Origin: a virus
IMG/VR virus record: IMGVR_UViG_3300035181_000096
Span: 1 to 24,354 of that record
Reading direction: 5' to 3' (one strand)
Length of the DNA stretch: 24,354 nucleotides
The stretch's first letter is position 1. Each line of letters begins with the position of its first letter. The notes beneath the pieces were generated by a model. That model was not told the DNA's origin. It saw nothing but the letters and a program-made list of their open reading frames with translations, and did no database searches. The translations under genes and the position numbers were made by a program. Shown here piece by piece: positions 6,762-13,143 of the stretch.

Positions 6762-7175
6762 ATGGCAAATGTTCACACAAAGAAGGCATACGCAGGTATG
6801 CAAGAGTCCCCAGTCAAGAAGTCCGAAGCTTCCAAGACTGTGGGCGAGGGCAACAAGAAGGCCGTGTACGAAGGCCAGATCGCTGAGAGTATGCCGTTCG
6901 CAGCCCCGTTGAACAACGGCGCTCCTGCGGAAATCTCCGGGATTGGGCGCACGTTCAACGATATTGGTGAGCGGTCTGGCTTCATTACCGACGGCTACCT
7001 GGACAAGAACGGCATGCCTTACGGTGAAGCCGCCAAGCTCAACTTCTTGCCGCCCGGCATGGACATCAGCAATCAAGAGAACGCTGAAATCCACGACATG
7101 CCGATGCGTAAGCTGGTTGACCTCAGCTACCCCGGCGATGGCTGGAGCCCAGCTCCCCGCGACGTGCAGGAATAA
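6762..7175 (+). CDS. Hypothetical protein with LPPGM motif, 137 aa
   Basis: AAGGAG (6747-6752) overlaps the previous stop and serves ATG 6762. The N-terminal 40 residues are Lys-rich and probably disordered. Residues 93-105 read LNFLPPGMDISNQ and are followed by a conserved-looking HDMPM. The gene at 7253 carries the related FNQLPPGMEIGNQ followed by SMPL, so the two proteins share a C-terminal-half module. No enzyme family is recognised. By position it is a minor virion or assembly protein. It is the last gene before a strong intrinsic terminator, so it ends the highly expressed scaffold-capsid transcript. Confidence 0.75.
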   Translation: MANVHTKKAYAGMQESPVKKSEASKTVGEGNKKAVYEGQIAESMPFAAPLNNGAPAEISGIGRTFNDIGERSGFITDGYLDKNGMPYGEAAKLNFLPPGMDISNQENAEIHDMPMRKLVDLSYPGDGWSPAPRDVQE

Positions 7176-7210
7176 ACTGCTAACTGCCCTGCGGGCATTG
7201 TGGTAACATG

Positions 7211-7241
7211 AGCGGGCCTCCCATGTGGGGCCCGTTTTCTT
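7211..7241 (+). terminator. Rho-independent terminator
   Basis: The stem pairs 7211-7220 with 7227-7236, containing CGGGCC (7213-7218) and GGCCCG (7229-7234), around a six-base loop. TTTTCTT (7235-7241) follows. This is a canonical GC-rich hairpin plus U-tract. It lies 36 bp after the 6762-7175 stop and just before the ribosome binding site of the next gene, so it would reduce transcription beyond the capsid block. A smaller TGCCC/GGGCA hairpin (7185-7197) precedes it. Confidence 0.85.
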
Positions 7242-7252
7242 AGGAGTACGAA

Positions 7253-7684
7253 ATGCATCCTCTACAAGAGAAGTTTCAAATCACGGTACCCAATAAACAG
7301 GAGACCAAGGACGATGAGAACTGGGTGTTCCCAGGGGTCGACAACCGGGCATCGGCGTCGCAACGCGACTGCCTAGGTGGGTCTCATGGCTTCTGGAACA
7401 AGAAAGACGAAGTCACTCTAGTTGACGACCGCAAGTTCAATCAGCTACCCCCGGGTATGGAAATTGGCAACCAGATGCGAAAGCAACGGGACTCCATGCC
7501 ACTTTCCCTAGCCGGAGCCACTGATGTGTCCAGCAAGGTAGTTGAGCAGGGTTCTATCGACAAGGGCTTTGCTCGGTTGGAGATGAAGGGCACTGACGAC
7601 CAGTACACCGGCGAACACGTAGATCACTTCTACGGCGATGCTGGTGGCTTTGTTGAGCGCAATAACTACCTCGACCGCGAGTAG
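7253..7684 (+). CDS. Hypothetical protein with LPPGM motif, 143 aa
   Basis: AGGAG (7242-7246) precedes ATG 7253. The product is hydrophilic and acidic. Residues 62-74 read FNQLPPGMEIGNQ, matching the module in the protein at 6762, and are followed by a MPL element. The N-terminal part has Trp/Gly features (ENWVFPGVDNRAS, GGSHGFWNK) not found in the other protein. No catalytic motif, signal peptide or membrane segment is present. The two LPPGM proteins are probably diverged paralogues, separated by the terminator. The function is unknown, but a virion-associated or assembly role is likely from context. Confidence 0.75.
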   Translation: MHPLQEKFQITVPNKQETKDDENWVFPGVDNRASASQRDCLGGSHGFWNKKDEVTLVDDRKFNQLPPGMEIGNQMRKQRDSMPLSLAGATDVSSKVVEQGSIDKGFARLEMKGTDDQYTGEHVDHFYGDAGGFVERNNYLDRE

Positions 7685-7687
7685 TAA

Positions 7688-8323
7688 GTGATCTCCCTCC
7701 GCTCGGCGCCCACCAAGTCCTCAGTTGATGAGGGGGTGGATAATGCTGGGCGGAAGTTGAAGACCTCCCTTACGTTCATCTGGATGCAGTGGTTCGATAG
7801 ACTGAGCGTAGCGCTCAGTTCGTTGTTCGGGGATAATGGCGGTACCAATCTAGAGGCGCCATACGGGCATCTTCTAAGCACAGCGAGCCAGACAGCGGCA
7901 GCGGCTACGATCACCTCTGTACTACTGAACACCACGACGTACTCTAACGGCATCTCGATAGGTACCCCCGCTAGTCATATCGTGTTCTCTAAAGCTGGGA
8001 TGTACTCTATACAGATAGGGTTCCAGCTATCAAATACCGCAGCCGCAGACGACGACTTTACAGTCTGGGTGCGGAAGAATGGCGTTGATGTGCCGAACAG
8101 TGCGTACATTCAGTCGGTCCCATCTAGCCACGGTGCGACCAATGGGCACACGGCATTGTCGTTTTCAGACCAATTCTCGCTGGCTGCAGACGACTACCTA
8201 GAATTTTACTGGACCACGGACAGCGGAACATCATCCATCGTGGCCTACAATTCAGGAGTGGTACCGACCCACCCGAACAGCCCGAGCGTCATTGTGACGT
8301 CTCAATTCATATCAGCAACCTAG
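7688..8323 (+). CDS. C1q/TNF-like beta-rich virion protein, 211 aa
   Basis: The frame opens with GTG at 7688, three bases after the previous stop, without a clear ribosome binding site. A second in-frame GTG at 7736, after GATGAGGGG, is an alternative start giving 195 aa. Residues 1-45 hold a helical, basic segment. From about residue 70 a jelly-roll-like domain follows, with strands around ISFxxAGxYxIQ-type sequence (here IVFSKAGMYSIQIGF), VWVRKNGVDVPNS, HTALSFSDQFSLAADDYLEF and VIVTSQF. This pattern recurs in phage head-fibre or decoration proteins with a C1q/TNF-like fold. It likely trimerises and projects from the virion. The family call is from remembered pattern, so it is moderate. Confidence 0.65.
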   Translation: MISLRSAPTKSSVDEGVDNAGRKLKTSLTFIWMQWFDRLSVALSSLFGDNGGTNLEAPYGHLLSTASQTAAAATITSVLLNTTTYSNGISIGTPASHIVFSKAGMYSIQIGFQLSNTAAADDDFTVWVRKNGVDVPNSAYIQSVPSSHGATNGHTALSFSDQFSLAADDYLEFYWTTDSGTSSIVAYNSGVVPTHPNSPSVIVTSQFISAT

Positions 8324-8331
8324 GAGTAGTC

Positions 8332-8691
8332 ATGCCAAAAATGGACCTTAAGCGATCATACGGAGCCGTGTATGGTCACGACACCGTCAAGTACGAACAG
8401 GATGGTAAGCACTTTGACGGGCAGCTTAATCAACTGAAGCCTGCGAGCGACCCCGTCAGTGACAAGAAGGTCCCGACGCATGTCATCGAGAACGATAAGC
8501 TAGCGAATGCCAAGGCGTTCCTATCTCAGATTCTCAAGGAGAATCCCCTGTCCAAGCCCGTGGTGTATCGTGAGGCTGAGCAGAACAATCAGAAGTGGGA
8601 CGAGGTGCGAGATGCCTTCGTGGCTATGGGGGTTGTCAAATACACCCAGCAGGGTATCGAGATGTGGAAGCTCCCAGAGGCATCTGAATAA
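8332..8691 (+). CDS. Hypothetical protein, 119 aa, possible winged-helix C-terminus
   Basis: AGGAG (8322-8326) overlaps the previous stop and serves ATG 8332. The N-terminal half is Lys/Asp-rich (YGHDTVKYEQDGKHFDG). The C-terminal half reads as three helices (about residues 57-71, 76-87 and 88-101) followed by a short beta hairpin (KYTQQGIEMWKL, about residues 103-114), compatible with a small winged-helix-like fold. I do not recognise a family. The stop and the next start share one base (TAATG), which couples it to the methyltransferase-glycosyltransferase gene and hints at a shared pathway or stoichiometry. The fold is inferred from helix patterning only. Confidence 0.7.
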   Translation: MPKMDLKRSYGAVYGHDTVKYEQDGKHFDGQLNQLKPASDPVSDKKVPTHVIENDKLANAKAFLSQILKENPLSKPVVYREAEQNNQKWDEVRDAFVAMGVVKYTQQGIEMWKLPEASE

Positions 8692-10250
8692 TGGTCTGGA
8701 ACATTTCTGCCCCCTACAAGCCCGAGAGCCAGAAGATTGTCTGGCATGTCGCGCCGTACCTGCGCGGTCGCGGACTGGACGTCGGCGCTGGAGACTTCAA
8801 GGTGCTGCCGCACGCTATCAGTGTGGACAACATGAATCACTCCCAGTTTGGCTTCCAAGTGAAGCCGGACATTCTGTCAGAGGCCGACGACCTAGCCGTG
8901 TTCGCGGACCAAAGTATGGACTTTGTCTATAGCAGTCACACACTAGAACACATTCAAGATACTGGCAAGGCCCTGCGCGAATGGTTCCGTCTGGTAAAGA
9001 TTGGCGGATACTTGGTTCTGTACCTGCCACACAAGGACTACTACCCCAACATCGGCCAGCAAGGTGCCAATACGGACCACAAGCACGACTTTCTTCCTGA
9101 AGACGTGATTGGGAAGATGCCTAGCGGCTGGGATTTGATTGAAATGGAGGAGCGCAATGGAGACGACGAGTACTCGTTTCTGCTTGTATTTAAGCGCCTC
9201 CAGGGCAATAAACGCCTACGGGGCTACCTAGCCCCTAGGCCCGCAAAAACGGCGCTTGTGGTGCGGTATGGGGCCTTCGGAGACCTAATGCAAAGTAGTA
9301 GTGTATGGGCTGGGCTTAAAAAGCAGGGCTACTACGTAACTCTGCACACGGCGGACCCCGGGGCGAAGGTCATTAGCGAAGACCCTAATCTTGACAAGAT
9401 AGTGGTATTCGACAAGGATCAAGTACCCAATGCGAATCTGGTAGACTTTTGGGGCTACTGGAAGACGCGTGTAGACAAGTTTGTCAACCTGAGCGAATCG
9501 GTGGAGGGAACCTTCCTTGCCATGCCCGGCCGCACCGCCCACGGATGGGCTCCACTCATGCGACACAAGCGCATGAACGAGAACTACGTGGCCTTCCAAC
9601 ACGAGATGGCGGGGGTACCTCATGATCCTCAAATCAAATTCTATCCTACTCAGGTTGAACGAGACTGGGCTGCTCAGACTCGTAAGAAAATGGGCAGGGG
9701 TCCTATCGTTGTATGGAGCCTCGCTGGTAGTTCTGTTCATAAAACATGGGCTGGACTCGATGCCATTCTTGCTAGTATCATGGTCAGTTTCCCTGAAGCT
9801 GTTGTCGTACTGGTTGGCGGTCCTGAGTGCGCTATTCTAGAAGCTGGGTGGGAGAACGAGCCGCGTATTATTAAGACAAGCGGCAAGTGGTCCATCCGCC
9901 AGAGCCTCTCGTTCTTGGAACATGCCGACTTAGTCATTGGCCCCGAGACCGGGGTGTTGAATGCTGCTGCTAACATGAGCATGCCCAAGGTTGTCTTCCT
10001 ATCACACTCCACCCATGAAAACCTCACACGAGACTGGCGAAATGTGTTTCCACTATCTAGCGTGGGTACTGTCTGTCCGGGACGTGGCAATGATGAGGCA
10101 CCTGCCTGTCACCAGCTCCACTACGGATTTGCCTACTGCAAGCGAGACGAAACTACGGGTACCGCTCAGTGTCAGGCTGATATCCCAGGAGAACTGGTTT
10201 GGGAAACCATCGAAAGAGCTCTGAGTCCGATGCTACTGAAAGGCACCTAA
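8691..10250 (+). CDS. Methyltransferase-glycosyltransferase (GT9) fusion
   Basis: The 519-aa protein has two enzymes in one chain. Residues 1-165 are a class I SAM-dependent methyltransferase: motif I GLDVGAG (28-34), a downstream acidic position in ISVDN, then MDFVYSSHTLEHI and GGYLVLYLPH. Residues about 186-515 are a GT-B glycosyltransferase of the GT9/heptosyltransferase type. It starts VVRYGAFGD (190-198), has WSLAGSSVHKTW (342-353, the nucleotide-sugar-side motif) and GPETGVLNAAA (417-427), then PKVVFLSHST. It should act in the cytoplasm on a sugar acceptor. The acceptor could be host LPS precursors, a virion protein or a metabolite. The gene is wedged between head proteins by TAATG and TAA/ATG junctions, with no sign of frameshift. 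The domain calls are strong; the role is unknown. Confidence 0.85.
   Translation: MVWNISAPYKPESQKIVWHVAPYLRGRGLDVGAGDFKVLPHAISVDNMNHSQFGFQVKPDILSEADDLAVFADQSMDFVYSSHTLEHIQDTGKALREWFRLVKIGGYLVLYLPHKDYYPNIGQQGANTDHKHDFLPEDVIGKMPSGWDLIEMEERNGDDEYSFLLVFKRLQGNKRLRGYLAPRPAKTALVVRYGAFGDLMQSSSVWAGLKKQGYYVTLHTADPGAKVISEDPNLDKIVVFDKDQVPNANLVDFWGYWKTRVDKFVNLSESVEGTFLAMPGRTAHGWAPLMRHKRMNENYVAFQHEMAGVPHDPQIKFYPTQVERDWAAQTRKKMGRGPIVVWSLAGSSVHKTWAGLDAILASIMVSFPEAVVVLVGGPECAILEAGWENEPRIIKTSGKWSIRQSLSFLEHADLVIGPETGVLNAAANMSMPKVVFLSHSTHENLTRDWRNVFPLSSVGTVCPGRGNDEAPACHQLHYGFAYCKRDETTGTAQCQADIPGELVWETIERALSPMLLKGT
9215..9239 (+). other. Strong hairpin at domain junction
   Basis: GGGGCT and AGCCCC (9220-9225 and 9230-9235) form a tight stem around a four-base loop. 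CCTA (9215-9218) and TAGG (9236-9239) extend it, with one bulged C at 9219. It sits at the linker between the methyltransferase and GT9 domains. No T-tract follows, so it is not an intrinsic terminator on this strand. A translational pause or a fusion scar are possibilities. Confidence 0.5.
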
Positions 10251-11204
10251 ATGGCTACCTCCGGCGTATATTCATTCTATGTTACTCGCGACGACATTGT
10301 AAGGGAGGCGCTGCTGAACATTAACAAAATCGATGGGATAGACCCCATCGAGAGCGTGATTATGAACGACTGCGTTCGTAAGCTCAACCTGTTGATCAAG
10401 CAGTGGATGGGTAAGACTGATTTTGCGCCGGGGCTTAAGGTGTGGACTCGTAAGCGGGCACACCTGTTTCTTCATAGCACTACGGGTCAATACACGCTTG
10501 GGCCATCAGCGGTTGGCTGGGCGGACTCGTACGTACAGACGTATACTACAGCATCTCTAGCCGCCAACGCCACAGTGGTACCGCTCACGTCTATATCAGG
10601 CATGAACGTAGGCGACCACATCGGAATTGAGCTGGACAGTGGTGATCTGTACTGGACTGCTATTGCCTCCTTCGGGGCACTAACGGCTAACCTGACTGTC
10701 GGGGTGCCAAGCACCTCGGCGGCTGGTAATATCGTATTCACGTACACCACGACCCCGCAGCAGCCACTGATGATCGAAACGGCCACGCTGCGGGATGATC
10801 AGTACAACGACACACCCCTGAATATCATGCAGTCGCGGGATTATGACTTCCTGCCGAACAAGGTCAGTCCGTCCAACTATGGCGACCCGACTGCCGTGTA
10901 CTTTGAGAACCAACTCGGGTACAGCTACATCTACACAGATGTTGCTGGCAGCAACGACGTGTCTAAGCACATTGCTCTCACGTTCATGCAGCCCGTGCAG
11001 GACTTCGTTAACAGCACGGACGCCCCATACTACCCTCAGGAGTGGTATCGTCCCCTGTGCTGGGGCCTGAGCCGCGAGTGCGCTCCAATGTTCAATGCAC
11101 AGTGGACTCCCGTACACGAGGAGAACTACAAGGATGCCCTAGCTATCGCTAGGGAGAAAGACCCAGAAGTAGAGACTCGGTACTTCCAACCTGGACAAGA
11201 CTGA
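10251..11204 (+). CDS. P22 gp4-like head-completion / tail accessory protein
   Basis: This protein binds below the portal after packaging and starts the tail platform. The N-terminus (about residues 7-45, with DDIVREALLNINKI and CVRKLNLLIKQWM) matches the helical pattern of P22 gp4 (packaged-DNA stabilisation family), followed by a WTRKRAHLFL strand. At 317 aa it is nearly twice the size of P22 gp4 (166 aa). The extra length includes a beta segment at about residues 98-165 (VVPLTSISGMNVGDHIGIELD and later strands), as in longer family members. It starts immediately after the preceding TAA and ends in a TGATG overlap with the gp10-like gene, the P22 order. Confidence 0.8.
   Translation: MATSGVYSFYVTRDDIVREALLNINKIDGIDPIESVIMNDCVRKLNLLIKQWMGKTDFAPGLKVWTRKRAHLFLHSTTGQYTLGPSAVGWADSYVQTYTTASLAANATVVPLTSISGMNVGDHIGIELDSGDLYWTAIASFGALTANLTVGVPSTSAAGNIVFTYTTTPQQPLMIETATLRDDQYNDTPLNIMQSRDYDFLPNKVSPSNYGDPTAVYFENQLGYSYIYTDVAGSNDVSKHIALTFMQPVQDFVNSTDAPYYPQEWYRPLCWGLSRECAPMFNAQWTPVHEENYKDALAIAREKDPEVETRYFQPGQD
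11137..11154 (+). other. Hairpin near end of gp4-like gene
   Basis: CCCTAGC (11137-11143) and GCTAGGG (11148-11154) form a perfect seven-base-pair stem with a TATC loop, about 50 bp before the gp10-like start. No T-tract follows. It could affect translation coupling or mRNA stability, or be incidental. Confidence 0.35.
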
Positions 11205-12625
11205 TGAAAGACATAACGATATTCGGGACGGGGCTGAACTCGACGTCGTTCGCGATATCGCCTGAGGATCGTCTCAACTGCTACTACGAAGTCCGACAAG
11301 GCCCTGAGGGTACTCGCTACATCGTACAGGGTACCCCCGGAAGCCAGATTCTCTGGACTCTACCTACTGGCCCAGTTCGTGGATGGAGGGTGGTGGGGAC
11401 AGTACTGTATGTCGTAGTTACCGGGTTCCTGTTCACTGTGTCGCAGACAGGCACTATGGTCAAGGTGGGTGCTCTCAGCACTACGTCTGGAGTAGTGTCT
11501 ATGGCAGACACGTACACGCAGCTCGGTATCGTAGACGGTACTGCGGGATACGCATACAATATCGCATCAGCCACGCTGACTGTGATAACTGATGGTAACT
11601 TCCCCAACGGCGCTACGACCATCACAGTGCTGAGCAGCCGGTTCATAGTGGAGAAGCCCAACACCAGAGAGTTCTACTGTAGCGCCATCCTGGATGGTCT
11701 CACATGGACTTACATCAGCCTGCCCATATTCGGCACCAAGGAGCAGTACAGCGACTTGCTGTCTGCGGTAGATGCGTTCAATGGTGTACTGATCCTGTGG
11801 GGCACTGCTAGCATAGAGTTCTGGCAGGACGCAGGGACCAGCCCACAGCCATTCTCCCTCATTCAGGGAGCCACGCGGACCTATGGCCTAGCCGCGAAGG
11901 CGAGCCGTGCAGCGGTGAACAACGAGCTTCTATTTCTGGGAGTGGGCATCCAGGGAGGGTACACTATATTCAGTACGTCTGGATACGACCCCAAGCGGGT
12001 GTCTACCCCAGACGTGGAGGCCCTGCTAGCTCAGCTGGCGATCAGCTTTACGCTGGCCGACGCCGTGGCTATGACGTACAGCGTCAACGGACATGACATG
12101 TACCAGTTGACATTCCCCACAGCCAATATCACGCTGCTGTATGCTGTGGACACTAGGCTGTGGTCGTACACCCAGACTGGCATGGTCAAGGGCAGACACT
12201 TTGGACAGACCAGCGTAAAATTCGCTGGGCTTACTCTGTTTTGTGACTCTACCACTGGCAACATATACCAGATGTCCACACTGGCGTACAGCGACGCTGG
12301 ACAGCCGATTGTGCGGCAGATAACTAGCCGCTCCATACGAAATGGCGGGAACGAGTTCGCTATTACCGAACTGCAACTGCTGATGGACACCGGAGTCATG
12401 CCTCAGGGCAGCGATTATCACATCAGCCTGGAGGTTAGCCGTGACGGGGGGCGCACATTTGGCAGCCCTAGACCACGGACTATGGGCTATGTCGGTCAGT
12501 ACAGGACCCCACGAGTGAAGTGGGACCGCATGGGCTCGGCACGTGATTTTGTACTCAGGCTGACAATGGCTGATCCCGTACCATTCGTGATCGCTGGCGA
12601 AAGTATCGAGACTACCGCAAAATAG
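11204..12625 (+). CDS. P22 gp10-like packaged-DNA stabilisation / tail hub protein
   Basis: The 473-aa product is almost exactly the length of P22 gp10 (472 aa) and has the family's all-beta, propeller-like composition. A short N-terminus (ITIFGTGLNSTSFAISPEDRLN) leads into many Val/Thr/Ile strands with recurring Gly and Trp turns (GWRVVGTVLYVVVTG; VLILWGTASIEFW; LYAVDTRLWSYTQ). The C-terminus (ISLEVSRDGGRTFG, then YRTPRVKWDRMGSARDFVLR) is typical of tail-hub proteins of this group. In P22 the hexameric gp10 plugs the neck beneath gp4 and anchors the needle and tailspikes. It overlaps the gp4-like gene by one codon position (TGATG). A promoter follows its stop. Confidence 0.88.
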   Translation: MKDITIFGTGLNSTSFAISPEDRLNCYYEVRQGPEGTRYIVQGTPGSQILWTLPTGPVRGWRVVGTVLYVVVTGFLFTVSQTGTMVKVGALSTTSGVVSMADTYTQLGIVDGTAGYAYNIASATLTVITDGNFPNGATTITVLSSRFIVEKPNTREFYCSAILDGLTWTYISLPIFGTKEQYSDLLSAVDAFNGVLILWGTASIEFWQDAGTSPQPFSLIQGATRTYGLAAKASRAAVNNELLFLGVGIQGGYTIFSTSGYDPKRVSTPDVEALLAQLAISFTLADAVAMTYSVNGHDMYQLTFPTANITLLYAVDTRLWSYTQTGMVKGRHFGQTSVKFAGLTLFCDSTTGNIYQMSTLAYSDAGQPIVRQITSRSIRNGGNEFAITELQLLMDTGVMPQGSDYHISLEVSRDGGRTFGSPRPRTMGYVGQYRTPRVKWDRMGSARDFVLRLTMADPVPFVIAGESIETTAK

Positions 12626-12627
12626 GC

Positions 12628-12656
12628 TTGCATGTGCGCGTGCCATGCGCTATACT
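12628..12656 (+). promoter_or_regulatory. Sigma70-type promoter for the ejection block
   Basis: TTGCAT (12628-12633) and TATACT (12651-12656) are separated by exactly 17 bp. The site lies in the 67-bp gap after the gp10-like stop, so it is intergenic. Transcription should begin near 12663, about 30 bp before ATG 12693. GCATG (12630-12634) and CATGC (12644-12648) form an inverted repeat spanning the spacer, a possible operator or hairpin. Confidence 0.65.
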
Positions 12657-12692
12657 TGGGCGAGTACAATCAACATGGTATAGGCTCTACCT

Positions 12693-13142
12693 ATGACTAC
12701 CCTAGCTCATGAGATTGTTGATGCTCACAACACCGATCTCCTGTCTGGCGAAGCATTAACGATCAAAGACATCTGCATAGCAGATCGTGAAAAGAACTAC
12801 TCCGATAACGAGCTGGACGGGCTGTCAGTCTACAACGCCCTCCCAAAGATCATGTCCCTCGGTACGAAAATGTACCGTGCTGGTGACACACTCTGGCTTA
12901 CAGATGACTTACCAGAAGGCGGCGTAGAGTTCCACACATCCAACACCGAGAATGGAGCAGGGCTCATCAAGAACATACTGTTGTTTTTCGGCCTCTTAAA
13001 GTCTAAGGGGTATCTGTACGCAGTAACCCACTACGATTTTCCACAGATTAATCATCTATTCTCTAAGACGGACTTGAAGGTCCAGATAGATGAAATCAAC
13101 GAGGGTAAGTATAGGACTTACCGTGCGAAAGTGAGTTTGTAA
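12693..13142 (+). CDS. Hypothetical protein at the start of the ejection block, 149 aa
   Basis: This is the first gene after the 12628 promoter, with only a weak AGG before ATG 12693. It is a mixed alpha/beta soluble protein: an acidic N-terminus, then YNALPKIMSLGTKMYRAGDTL, a Gly-containing loop (TSNTENGAGLIKNI), a hydrophobic helix (LLFFGLLKSKG) and a closing strand (YRTYRAKVSL). The order of elements resembles GNAT-like acetyltransferase folds found in some podovirus internal proteins, but I see no clear acetyl-CoA pyrophosphate-binding loop, so this stays speculative. In P22 the genes at this position are the needle gp26 and gp14. It has no coiled-coil needle character. It is most likely a small virion or assembly protein. 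Confidence 0.7.
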   Translation: MTTLAHEIVDAHNTDLLSGEALTIKDICIADREKNYSDNELDGLSVYNALPKIMSLGTKMYRAGDTLWLTDDLPEGGVEFHTSNTENGAGLIKNILLFFGLLKSKGYLYAVTHYDFPQINHLFSKTDLKVQIDEINEGKYRTYRAKVSL

Positions 13143-13143
13143 T

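Noticed and set aside
7201-7209. Extended -10-like TGGTAACAT just before the terminator
   Set aside because: Transcription would start within the terminator hairpin itself, there is no -35, and it would make no sensible transcript.
8507-8932. Overlapping + strand frame rich in Arg/Cys/Ser across the 8332 and 8691 genes
   Set aside because: Out-of-frame shadow that would overlap both coupled genes completely.
12026-12646. Minus-strand frame covering the 3' end of the gp10-like gene and the downstream promoter
   Set aside because: The translation lacks domain features and would cross the promoter and stop region. The + strand explanation is sufficient.
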